Shown here: positions 34,336 through 41,535 of the stretch, in pieces
Position numbering within the stretch: the stretch's first letter is position 1
Layout of the letters: every line of letters begins with the position of its first letter
Assembly: GCA_019746975.1 (NCBI GenBank)
Contig: JAIERK010000230.1
Span: forward strand, 1 to 41,535
From: Candidatus Obscuribacterales bacterium
GTDB lineage: Bacteria; Cyanobacteriota; Vampirovibrionia; Obscuribacterales; Obscuribacteraceae
Direction of reading: 5' to 3'
Length of the DNA: 41,535 bases
Notes under the pieces: generated by a model
Told to the model about the DNA's origin: nothing
The model's database searches: none
Seen by the model: the letters and a program-made list of their open reading frames with translations, nothing else
Made by a program: the position numbers and the translations under genes

Positions 34336-35286
34336 CTATTGCTCAGTCGATGGCACCAATGTTTTTTTACTGCGAGCAGTTACAAACTGCATAATCATGT
34401 TCTTCACCTTCTTCAGATCCTCCGGCTCGATGAATGTTACTAGGCAGGCGATGAATGCCCATTCGAACACCGGCAGATTGATCGCCACATCGATCCCGAA
34501 ATGCAAGCAGAGTGCGCTCAGTAGCACATAGTAGCGAACGTCCTTGAACCACACCAATGTCCACATCGCAAACTCAATAACCAGCGTTCCCCACGAAAGT
34601 AACTTGCAGAACAGCAAATTGTCGAAGAGAATCGGAAGGTTGAATCTGACCAGATCATCCAATCGCGTGGCGTAATATACAGCCGTCCCATCCAACCACT
34701 GCGGTCCAATGATTTTGCACCAGAACGTATCGCAATACGCTATGGCGAGCTGCACTTGAATCATTCGCTGCGCCCAAGGACTATGCACAGTTTCTATCGG
34801 CAATCCTCGCAGACGCCTTATCACGTTGTCCAGAGACCATGCCGCTCCACACGGTGAAACAGCGAGAAACATACTGGTGAGCCGCAAGAAGGTGTCACCG
34901 CCATTGATATTATACGGATCGTGGTGATGCATGCTGATTAGACCAAGACATAAATAGGCAGCGCTATATCGTGTAAATAAGCCCAATGAAGTGAACAGCG
35001 CTGCGACTATCATTGATACAAAAAATGCGAGATACCATCCTTCTTCATTCGGAAGCATCAACATGATGTCAAAGCGCGGCTCATTCCACCAGAAGTAACG
35101 CTTAACTGCTTCGAACGGAATGATTGAGTTCGGTCCATACCAGGTCAGAAAGTCGCTACCCAAGTGAATTACGAGAGACTGAAGAATTAGAAGCCCAAAG
35201 AAAATCCGATAGAGCGCAAGCGGTTGTACCGGTTTCGGTTGGAACCAGAATTGATACCACAATTGCCAGAGCTTTCCTAAGGTCAC
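34336..35286 (-). CDS. HTTM-domain (vitamin K-dependent carboxylase-like) membrane protein
   Basis: The 316-residue product has about seven hydrophobic helices and the HTTM-domain signature: LALYRIFFGLLILQSLV in helix 1, a W-x-G-P-x-S segment (FLTWYGPNSIIPFE), RYSAAYLCLGLISMHHHDPYNINGGDTFLRL and AQRMIQVQLAIAYCDTFWCKI. HTTM proteins form the membrane half of vitamin K-dependent gamma-carboxylase relatives; most bacterial members have unknown activity. The start overlaps the preceding gene's stop by four bases, so the two are translated together. No quinone or carboxylase-specific residue can be assigned. The C-terminal 40 residues are soluble and charged. Confidence 0.85.
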   Translation of the reverse strand: MTLGKLWQLWYQFWFQPKPVQPLALYRIFFGLLILQSLVIHLGSDFLTWYGPNSIIPFEAVKRYFWWNEPRFDIMLMLPNEEGWYLAFFVSMIVAALFTSLGLFTRYSAAYLCLGLISMHHHDPYNINGGDTFLRLTSMFLAVSPCGAAWSLDNVIRRLRGLPIETVHSPWAQRMIQVQLAIAYCDTFWCKIIGPQWLDGTAVYYATRLDDLVRFNLPILFDNLLFCKLLSWGTLVIEFAMWTLVWFKDVRYYVLLSALCLHFGIDVAINLPVFEWAFIACLVTFIEPEDLKKVKNMIMQFVTARSKKTLVPSTEQ

Positions 35287-35828
35287 CGAAAATCCTCCTC
35301 TGTGTACCTGTAGGTGAAAACATGATTGGGAGTAGAGTGTTTTGGTAATTTGTCTTTCAGGACAAACTGATCAGGCGTCGGCGGCGGAATATTTGTCCAA
35401 TAGAGCAGCAACGAGAATTGTACCGGCGGATTTTCTTTGTTGTAGACGCGCTTGCCTACATATCGAGCGAGGTACGGCCAGAATTCCTTATGATCCGGCC
35501 ATGGAAGACTGTCGATCCCCCACTTGCGAAATTTCTCGTGTTGAAACCTGCGCACCACATCGAGTTTATCCATGCGCGGCAATTCCCAGATCATCTTCGA
35601 TCCGTCTTTAAGCGTAACAAGCCCGACAGTATGGTAATTGATGTGTCGAATAACAGGCGAGAAAAGCGCCCAACTCTGATCGAGATGCCAGAACAGCCAG
35701 AAAGGTCGGACGGGCTCAACGATTCGCTTCTTTAGCTCGGTATCAGGTGCCAGCCAAAATGCGGTGATTAAAACATAAACTATGGTTATGAGGGAAAGAA
35801 AAACTTGCTTGTACGGACGCCCCGTCAT
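35283..35828 (-). CDS. Membrane-anchored partner of the HTTM protein
   Basis: The 181-residue product has one N-terminal transmembrane helix (PYKQVFLSLITIVYVLITAFW) and a soluble domain of about 140 residues. This domain contains HLDQSWALFSPVIRHINYHTVG, a WELPRMDKLDVVRRFQHEKFRKW stretch and PYLARYVGKRVYNKE. Genes of this kind are frequently found directly beside HTTM genes, and here the overlap with the HTTM gene is four bases, which points to a complex of the two. I do not recognise a named family. It begins five bases after the stop of the large TPR gene, so all three form one transcription unit. Confidence 0.75.
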   Translation of the reverse strand: MTGRPYKQVFLSLITIVYVLITAFWLAPDTELKKRIVEPVRPFWLFWHLDQSWALFSPVIRHINYHTVGLVTLKDGSKMIWELPRMDKLDVVRRFQHEKFRKWGIDSLPWPDHKEFWPYLARYVGKRVYNKENPPVQFSLLLYWTNIPPPTPDQFVLKDKLPKHSTPNHVFTYRYTEEDFR

Positions 35829-35833
35829 GTACT

Positions 35834-38116
35834 CTATCCCTGCGTGTCCACAGATATTTTGCTTTGCGTCGCCTTTCTCTTTTCAAGACTGCGAGATTCC
35901 GATTCTTGCAGGGACAGCAAACGCTCCTTAAGCCTAGCATAGTTACCTTGATTAGTCGTTTTTGACATTGCCTCGTGACAGATATCAATAGCTTTCCCGG
36001 TGTTGCCGGTGGAGGCATAGAAATCCGATAGGTCAGCCAACGAATTGACATCTGTCGGATTCTTAGCGAGGTGCTGTTCGAGATGAACAATCGCCTTCTC
36101 GCAATCCCCTGTCTTCCTATATGCAGTTGCTAGCAGCAAACTGTCGCCGGGCTCGTCAGCGCCTAGCTGAGTCAAGGCAACCATCTGACCTTCGGCCTGA
36201 GACGGCTTAGCAGCTACGAGAAGAATCGAAGCCAGATATCGTCGCGCTGCAACCGAGTTGGGCTGCAGTCGCACAGCTTGCTCTAGAGCTGCAACAGCAT
36301 ACTTGAGTTTATGAGCCTTAGCAGCTTTGTAGCCATTCTGCATAAGGGTGTTGAAGTCTGATTTTTCGATTTCAGCAGTCTCGCGTGGACTTAATGCACC
36401 GCTATCGATAACAATTTTGGCTCCAACGAGCTTGAGCAGCGACTGGTCCGCCGTCGCGATCAATTGTTTTACGCTTTTATCATTCTTGTTGATGCGAGTG
36501 GCTTTTTCAAAGCACTCTCGTGCGGTCACATAGTTCTTTATCTCGAGATTGAATTTTCCGAATGCGACTAGCGGGATGCTATCACTTGGGCTCGCTTTGA
36601 TCGCCTGATTATAGTTAGCGATCGCGGACACGTTATTGCCAATTTGATGATTGAATTCTGCTTTTTTGAGCATCGCCTGGGTGAAGTTAGGATACAAAGT
36701 GATTGCCTTGTCCATGTCCTTGATGCCGTTTTCAAATTTACCAAGAGCACCGTTGACTTCGCCGCGTTCGAAATAGATTTTCGATTCGTCCGGTTTTAGT
36801 GCAATCAGTTTGTTGTAGCTTTTCAATGCCTCTTGCTTGTCGCCAGCACCGTAAGACGCTCTTGCACGCTCGAGAAGCGTATAATAATTTTCTTCCTGCT
36901 TCAATTGATCGGCAATTTTGAATTCGTTAACGGCGCTCTGGTGTTGCCCTAGAGCTAGTTGAATTTGACCTTTCAAAACGTGCGCGTCACGAGAATTCGG
37001 CTGAATCGCAATTACCTTGTTAAGCTCCTGCACAGCGGTTTTGCCATTACCTTGCTGTCTGTACATATGAGCGAGGTAGATACGAGCGCGCACATTCTTG
37101 GGTTCAACAGCAATAGCTTTTTCTAGATTGGCTTTGGACTCTGCATAATTGTTGAGTGTTTGATATGCCCAACCCTTCAACACAAGCGCTTCATACTCAT
37201 TAGGATTGATTGCAAGGACTCTGTCCAGATCGGCGAGTGCCGCTTCATGTTGTGAAATTTGCAGGTTGCAGAACGAACGACCAATCAACGCGTCCTTGTC
37301 TCGACGCCTCATCTTGAGCAGCGCAGTATAGTCGTCAATTGCACGCTCGAATTGGCCCAATCCGGAAAATGCAACAGCACGATTTCCAAAATAATGCGGC
37401 TGTTTCCTGATATTTTTCATTTTGATGAGACGAGTGTACGCAGTCGCACCGTCTGAAAAACGGTTCAGTTTTACAGCCAGAGCGCCTTTGTGATCGAGAA
37501 GTTTTACATTATTAGGATCCACTTTGAGCGCTCTATCGAAATGCTCATACGCCGCTTGCCTTTCCTTGCGGCGCTCGTCAATTCGCCCGGATTGGAAGCT
37601 CGATGTTACGTTGTAAGGATTGAAGATTAACGACTTTCGAAGAAAGGTATAGGCTTTCTCGTTGTCGCCTTTCGCCATCAGCGCCATGCCCTGAGCGGCG
37701 TATACCTGCGACTCCATCTGTGCTACCAGTGTCACGATAATCGTCATTACAGCGGCCCCGAATAAAACAGGAACAAAAGCGGGACCAAATGCCTTTTTTG
37801 TCGCCTTGATCAAAACTGCAGATCTTCTTTGTCTCCTGACTTTCTGAAGCTCCTGTTTAAATGTTTTCAGTTTACTTTCGCTTACGACCGTCTCGGGATT
37901 GAATACTCGCTCCCAGCGCTGCTCGTCGTTTAACTGAATCAAATCTTTCTTACTAAGTTTGCTTACTCTGGTTAGACTATCCTTGGCGCGCAGCCTCTCG
38001 AGCGCTCGCTGTTCATTGAATCGTCCACAGTATATTGATGTTTGATCGAATAGCTTAGTTTGGTGCGTTACGGTTTCGTTCTTCGTTGAACCGTTCTTAA
38101 TGCCATTACTGTTCAT
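35834..38116 (-). CDS. Large membrane-anchored TPR protein
   Basis: From ATG at 38116 the product is 760 residues; an in-frame ATG at 38218 would add 34. I prefer the inner ATG because the upper one lies inside the 11-bp repeat array, though neither has a good ribosome site. A Lys/Arg/Glu-rich cytosolic part covers about residues 1-110. One transmembrane helix follows (FVPVLFGAAVMTIIVTLVA), then about 18 TPR units with the usual W/L/G/Y/A/F/A/P pattern (for example AYEHFDRALKVDPNNVK, AIDDYTALLKMRRRD, ALADLDRVLAINPNE). The repeats project outward and probably assemble other proteins. It is the first gene of an operon with the membrane protein and HTTM genes. Confidence 0.85.
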   Translation of the reverse strand: MNSNGIKNGSTKNETVTHQTKLFDQTSIYCGRFNEQRALERLRAKDSLTRVSKLSKKDLIQLNDEQRWERVFNPETVVSESKLKTFKQELQKVRRQRRSAVLIKATKKAFGPAFVPVLFGAAVMTIIVTLVAQMESQVYAAQGMALMAKGDNEKAYTFLRKSLIFNPYNVTSSFQSGRIDERRKERQAAYEHFDRALKVDPNNVKLLDHKGALAVKLNRFSDGATAYTRLIKMKNIRKQPHYFGNRAVAFSGLGQFERAIDDYTALLKMRRRDKDALIGRSFCNLQISQHEAALADLDRVLAINPNEYEALVLKGWAYQTLNNYAESKANLEKAIAVEPKNVRARIYLAHMYRQQGNGKTAVQELNKVIAIQPNSRDAHVLKGQIQLALGQHQSAVNEFKIADQLKQEENYYTLLERARASYGAGDKQEALKSYNKLIALKPDESKIYFERGEVNGALGKFENGIKDMDKAITLYPNFTQAMLKKAEFNHQIGNNVSAIANYNQAIKASPSDSIPLVAFGKFNLEIKNYVTARECFEKATRINKNDKSVKQLIATADQSLLKLVGAKIVIDSGALSPRETAEIEKSDFNTLMQNGYKAAKAHKLKYAVAALEQAVRLQPNSVAARRYLASILLVAAKPSQAEGQMVALTQLGADEPGDSLLLATAYRKTGDCEKAIVHLEQHLAKNPTDVNSLADLSDFYASTGNTGKAIDICHEAMSKTTNQGNYARLKERLLSLQESESRSLEKRKATQSKISVDTQG

Positions 38117-38183
38117 TCGCTTTACCCAACCCGTCTCGGACGCCGCCTTGCATTCCGCTTGTCCAACATTGTCTTCATTGAGC

Positions 38184-38313
38184 GTGAAGCGACGGTGAAG
38201 AGTGCGTGAAATCGGCATGAAGTGAACATGAAGTTGGCATGAAGCGAGCGTGAACTCTGCGTGAATTCGCCACTCTTCACATTGACTTCACGTTCGCTTC
38301 ACCAACACTTCAC
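38184..38313. promoter_or_regulatory. 12-unit array of 11-bp direct repeats between divergent operons
   Basis: Eight copies of (G/A)TGAA on the plus strand (TTCAY on the minus) start at 38184, 38195, 38206, 38217, 38228, 38239, 38250 and 38261, exactly 11 bases apart. Four copies of TTCAC on the plus strand start at 38276, 38287, 38298 and 38309, again exactly 11 apart. The two sets point away from each other with a 10-base gap between their cores. An 11-bp period of short motifs is how OmpR/PhoB-family regulators bind in tandem, and TTCAC resembles the core of the Streptomyces PhoP box. The array extends over the upper possible start of the TPR gene and lies 115 bases before the TadE-like gene. 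Confidence 0.8.
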
Positions 38314-38428
38314 GCATCGAGATTGACAATGACGCTGGTAAATTTCACCCTGGCATAAAAACCGCTGGCGAGACTGATTTCCAAACATGGCGATGGTCGG
38401 GATCGAAGGTTACTAGAGGGGCAGAATA

Positions 38429-38956
38429 ATGAACAATCACAGAACCAAATCGAAACTTGCACGAAGAAGTGAAGGGTCCTTCCTGGCAGAAATGCCTGCC
38501 GGACTATATTTACTATTCATTGGTATAGGATTACCGTTGATCATTTTGGCATCAATGTTTACCAGATCGTTTTTTCTTTACCAAGCCACTATCGACTCTT
38601 GCATGAAAGCCGCTCGTGCCGGCTCCTTCTCGAAAGCACAAACGACAGTCAATACTGTTTTCCGCAATGACGCTGCAAGTTGGAGTGGCATCTCAGGAAC
38701 ACCAACATTTTCTATATTGGTAAAACCAATTGGAGCTGGAGCTACGCAAGTGAAGACGGCACCACTTCCAGCCGGATCGGTGCAGGTCAGTCAGAATGTC
38801 TACTTGGCTCGTGTAGTTGTAGCTGGACAGGTGGAACCGTTAATACACATCGCCGGCGGTTGGCAAGGGATGAGCATCCCAGGACTTACTCAACCATATC
38901 CTTTGACAGTAGCTTATGTATCCTACTTCGAGAATCCAAGCGGACTGACCAACTAG
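38429..38956 (+). CDS. TadE-like pseudopilin
   Basis: The ATG at 38429 has GAGGGG about seven bases upstream. The 175-residue product has a short basic N-terminus, then a Glu-starting hydrophobic helix (EMPAGLYLLFIGIGLPLIILASMF) and a soluble domain with YQATIDSCMKAARAGSFSKA. This is the TadE/TadG-type pseudopilin layout: membrane helix near the N-terminus and a periplasmic or extracellular small domain. It would join a Tad (tight adherence, Flp pilus) assembly at the cytoplasmic membrane. The other Tad-type genes follow on the same strand (TadG-like at 39061, a second TadE-like at 41078). The divergent repeat array upstream suggests joint control with the TPR/HTTM operon. Confidence 0.8.
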   Translation: MNNHRTKSKLARRSEGSFLAEMPAGLYLLFIGIGLPLIILASMFTRSFFLYQATIDSCMKAARAGSFSKAQTTVNTVFRNDAASWSGISGTPTFSILVKPIGAGATQVKTAPLPAGSVQVSQNVYLARVVVAGQVEPLIHIAGGWQGMSIPGLTQPYPLTVAYVSYFENPSGLTN

Positions 38957-39060
38957 AGTCTGCATTTTCCTACATAAAAAAATTCGATGATGTTACCATT
39001 TAATGGCCCGAGATAGCGACACCACCGCTATGATCAAACAACTGCCTGGAGCTAGAAACT

Positions 39061-41016
39061 ATGCGTAGATATCCTATCAGTTATTGTAAATCGGAGACGC
39101 GGGCGAACTCTTCATTCGACGCCAAGCATCAACTGGCACAAGCGTATCAGCGCAGAGGCAGGAGATCTGCTCGCGGAGTGAGTACAATCGCTCTAGTACT
39201 CGTGATAGCCTTTTTCGTTGTTCTGCCACTGGCATTGATCGGTTTTGAGATCGGCAGAATTACTCTTGCCCAAACAGAATTGAAGAACGTAACAGATGCC
39301 GCGGCCTTGGCGGGAACAGCCGCCCTAGCCAGCTCCCCACAGAACATGACTTATGCTCAAATTCAAGATTTGGCAATGCAAGTGGCCAATCAAACGTTCC
39401 AACAAAACAGCATACTCGAAACCAATTTCAACAATAGCAATGTCACTTGTAATGCCAACAATGGTGTCGTCGACACGCATCCGGCTCTTTACCATGCAAT
39501 CCTCAACATACAGCTCCTCGATCAGTCTGGCAATCCACAGACAACTGGCAGTCCATCAGCCACTACCATCCGAGTTTCTTCTTACTACACAGCCAAGACG
39601 ATCTTCGCTTCAGCGATATTACCGATAATGCCTGAAGCTACGGTCAGCGCGTTTTCCGATGGTGGCTTACCAAAGCTGGACATCATTCTGTGTTATGACC
39701 TGTCCGGTTCCATGGACGATCAGACTGATTGTAAGTTTGTCAGACGATTCTGGAATCCTGCAGTCAACTATGTCGACTATACAATTATCGAGAACAAGAA
39801 GATATACGATGCGACGTTGCCACCAAATACGGGGACCGGACTCAACTGCTTGCGTCCGCAGAATCTATCCTATGCAGCCTATCCTTCACCATCCAATCAA
39901 TCTCCAAAGATCTTCTCTGAGGGCGCTTTCCCATCTCCCAACAGTATCAGCGGATTGCGAGGCAATCAAGTGACGTACCCTGCCGGTAGTTTGCCTCCGC
40001 CCCTCGCAGCGGCGCTCGTGAAGTATCCTGCAGGTTCTGTAGTACCAGAACAGGGCTGGCCACCCGGCAACTTCGACCCGACCAATCCATCTCTGCTCCA
40101 TGGTAATGGACTCAATCCGCACGCCTATAGCAACGGTTTCACCGATATGATAGTGCAGGTTCCGGATGTCGGGGGTTTCACCTTTCCGAATATCGAAACA
40201 TGTTTAGAAGCGAGCCGCGGCAACATGGAAAGCGTCGCGATTCTGAAGCAGAGCCAGGGCGGTGGTGCAGTAAATCCGGCACTGGCAACTCCAAAAATAG
40301 GCTACTACGATGCTTATTGGAGTCAGGTACAGAAAATAGCCGACCCTATCGCCGCGAGCCGAACTGCCGCCAGTGAATTTTTCTACATAATGAATGTTTC
40401 CAGCAACGGTCATTTTGGATTGTCTACTTTCGCTGATCTCGCCGGCACCACAGCCAATGGTACATGGTCCGGTACGACCCTCAATATCGACTCCAATTAC
40501 GGAGGAGGTGGAACCGGTGTATTTCCCGTACCTCTCATTCCACTCGATCAAGGACAGTCCAACTACACGCAAGTGACTGATGCCATCAACGGCACCTCCA
40601 CAACGCCACCACTTGGTCCGACGGGCAGGACGAACATCGCTCATTCCCTCCAGGTTGCACTCGCCGAATTGACTGACGCCAACAAATTTCGACCAGGTGC
40701 AAAGCGTGCACTTGTTCTGTTCACAGACGGGGTACCGAACCAACCCGGTGGCACATTAGCCCTGGCGTCCGATGCGGCGCTCGCACAGGCAGACTACGCC
40801 CGAAGCAAAGGAATTCCGATTTACACAATCGGTCTATCCCAAAATCCCGACGTCAAACCGGCAGAAGATCTTCTGCTCGGCGATGGTAAGAATCGCACGG
40901 GACAGGGTATTGCGTATAAGTCCGGCAATGGGGCAATCTACATATCCGTACAGACATCATCACAATTGAGACAGGCGTTCCAAACTATCGCGCGCAGTCT
41001 CGTCGTATTGCAATAA
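39061..41016 (+). CDS. TadG-like protein with a von Willebrand A domain split by a large insert
   Basis: The 651-residue product has the TadG-type N-terminus: basic RRGRRSARGVS, a helix (TIALVLVIAFFVVLPLALIGFEIGR) and the conserved TLAQTELKNVTDAAALAGTAALA segment. A vWA domain begins near residue 205. The MIDAS DLSGSM motif is at about 212, but the partner threonine (GRTNIAHSL) is at about 523 and the aspartate (LFTDGVPN) at about 555. The normal distance from DxSxS to the threonine is about 70 residues, so roughly 240 extra residues are inserted. The insert is rich in Gly, Pro, Asn and Tyr. TadG proteins bind other Tad subunits or the envelope. GGAG lies ten bases before the start. Confidence 0.85.
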   Translation: MRRYPISYCKSETRANSSFDAKHQLAQAYQRRGRRSARGVSTIALVLVIAFFVVLPLALIGFEIGRITLAQTELKNVTDAAALAGTAALASSPQNMTYAQIQDLAMQVANQTFQQNSILETNFNNSNVTCNANNGVVDTHPALYHAILNIQLLDQSGNPQTTGSPSATTIRVSSYYTAKTIFASAILPIMPEATVSAFSDGGLPKLDIILCYDLSGSMDDQTDCKFVRRFWNPAVNYVDYTIIENKKIYDATLPPNTGTGLNCLRPQNLSYAAYPSPSNQSPKIFSEGAFPSPNSISGLRGNQVTYPAGSLPPPLAAALVKYPAGSVVPEQGWPPGNFDPTNPSLLHGNGLNPHAYSNGFTDMIVQVPDVGGFTFPNIETCLEASRGNMESVAILKQSQGGGAVNPALATPKIGYYDAYWSQVQKIADPIAASRTAASEFFYIMNVSSNGHFGLSTFADLAGTTANGTWSGTTLNIDSNYGGGGTGVFPVPLIPLDQGQSNYTQVTDAINGTSTTPPLGPTGRTNIAHSLQVALAELTDANKFRPGAKRALVLFTDGVPNQPGGTLALASDAALAQADYARSKGIPIYTIGLSQNPDVKPAEDLLLGDGKNRTGQGIAYKSGNGAIYISVQTSSQLRQAFQTIARSLVVLQ

Positions 41017-41077
41017 GAAAAAATCGTTTCCATACAACCCCAACTTCCTAATAGGCAATTTGCAAGGGTAGAGACCA

Positions 41078-41535
41078 GTGAATCTCAAAAATAAAAATAG
41101 CCGCTCCAATCGTGGCGCCATAACAATTGAACTGGCGATAGTGGCACTTCTGTTAGTTGTGTTCAGTGTCCTCGTCTTCAATCTTGTCATAGTCCTCTGG
41201 GGATATTCGATTCTAGATCAAGTAGCCCGCAACTCATGCAGGGCTGCAGCGGCGACCAGCTCCGCCTCCGACGGATTGAAGGCAGCACAACAAACTGCCA
41301 GAGCCTACAACACCGACGGCTACTTCGTTACTCAGCCCAAAATCGTCCCTGCCGACTTTCAATTCGTCACCAATCCTAACGGCACGAATCCACCGAGTGG
41401 GTCACCCTTTGTGGTGGTGACCGCCCGCAATACTATCCGATTGCCAGTGCCGATTAGTTTTTTCGGTGCCAAGATGCAAGACGGGATGTATTCGTTCGGC
41501 AGAAGCTACACCTACCCAATATTGGGTGTGCCTTT
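41078..41535 (+). CDS. TadE-like pseudopilin (partial, runs off the window)
   Basis: A frame opens at GTG 41078 (AAGGG nearby upstream) and continues without a stop to the window end (152 codons seen). It starts with basic residues and RGAITIELAIVALLLVVFSVLVFNLVIVLWG, a Glu-containing pseudopilin-type helix. Next comes YSILDQVARNSCRAAAATSSASDGLKAAQQTARAY, the amphipathic segment that follows the helix in TadE. The remaining visible part looks beta-rich (FVVVTARNTIRLPVPISFF). It lies 61 bases after the TadG-like gene and should belong to the same Tad transcription unit. The C-terminus is not visible, so length and any cysteine pairs are unknown. Confidence 0.8.
   Translation, partial: MNLKNKNSRSNRGAITIELAIVALLLVVFSVLVFNLVIVLWGYSILDQVARNSCRAAAATSSASDGLKAAQQTARAYNTDGYFVTQPKIVPADFQFVTNPNGTNPPSGSPFVVVTARNTIRLPVPISFFGAKMQDGMYSFGRSYTYPILGVP

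Noticed and set aside
38323..38328. TTGACA as -35 of the Tad operon promoter
   Set aside because: No -10 at the right distance; CATAAA at 38354-38359 is 25 bases away. A regulator-dependent promoter without a -35 is more likely, but cannot be placed.

Overview
The window carries about 36 protein genes on both strands, with no rRNA, tRNA, insertion sequence or CRISPR array that I can see. Base composition is near 50% GC. Genes are compact and bacterial, with many secreted proteins (signal peptides), large TPR proteins, Tad-type pseudopilin genes and squalene-cyclase-like toroid proteins. The mix fits an environmental bacterium of the Melainabacteria/Vampirovibrionia (Obscuribacterales-like) or planctomycete kind. 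That placement is inference from gene style only and is not proven by any marker here.

Layout. 1-8.7 kb: mostly exported or surface-associated proteins: a glycine-rich protein cut by the window edge, an NTF2/SnoaL-like protein, a von Willebrand A (vWA) protein, a TPR-zinc metalloprotease, a PafA-like alkaline phosphatase, a WG-repeat-like cytosolic protein, an unknown exported protein and an MPPED-type metallophosphoesterase that appears to start at CTG. 8.7-12.5 kb: minus-strand housekeeping genes (RNase Z, two methyltransferases, a flavin-reductase-like protein). 12.6-20.3 kb: one minus-strand histidine operon, leader peptide-hisG-hisC/HAD-hisB-hisH-hisF-hisA/I/E-hisD. It covers every step from PRPP/ATP to histidine if the HAD domain is the histidinol-phosphatase. 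A 32-residue leader peptide with six His codons and a strong terminator directly before hisG indicate classical attenuation control.

20.5-25.5 kb: membrane and exported proteins of unknown role, a truncated Ku gene, an exported toroid protein and a hotdog thioesterase. 25.7-32.1 kb: an AddA/AddB-like helicase-nuclease pair for double-strand break processing. 32.3-34.3 kb: a MerC-like membrane protein with a very His-rich tail, and a second toroid protein. 34.3-38.2 kb: a minus-strand operon of a large TPR membrane protein, a small membrane protein and an HTTM (vitamin K-dependent carboxylase-like) protein. 38.4-41.5 kb: divergent plus-strand Tad-type genes (TadE-like, TadG/vWA-like, second TadE-like cut by the window end).

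The most striking non-coding signals are the his attenuator (20123-20281) and, between the TPR/HTTM operon and the Tad genes, a 12-unit array of 11-bp repeats (38184-38313). Eight units lie on one strand and four on the other, the pattern expected for tandem binding by an OmpR/PhoB-family response regulator.
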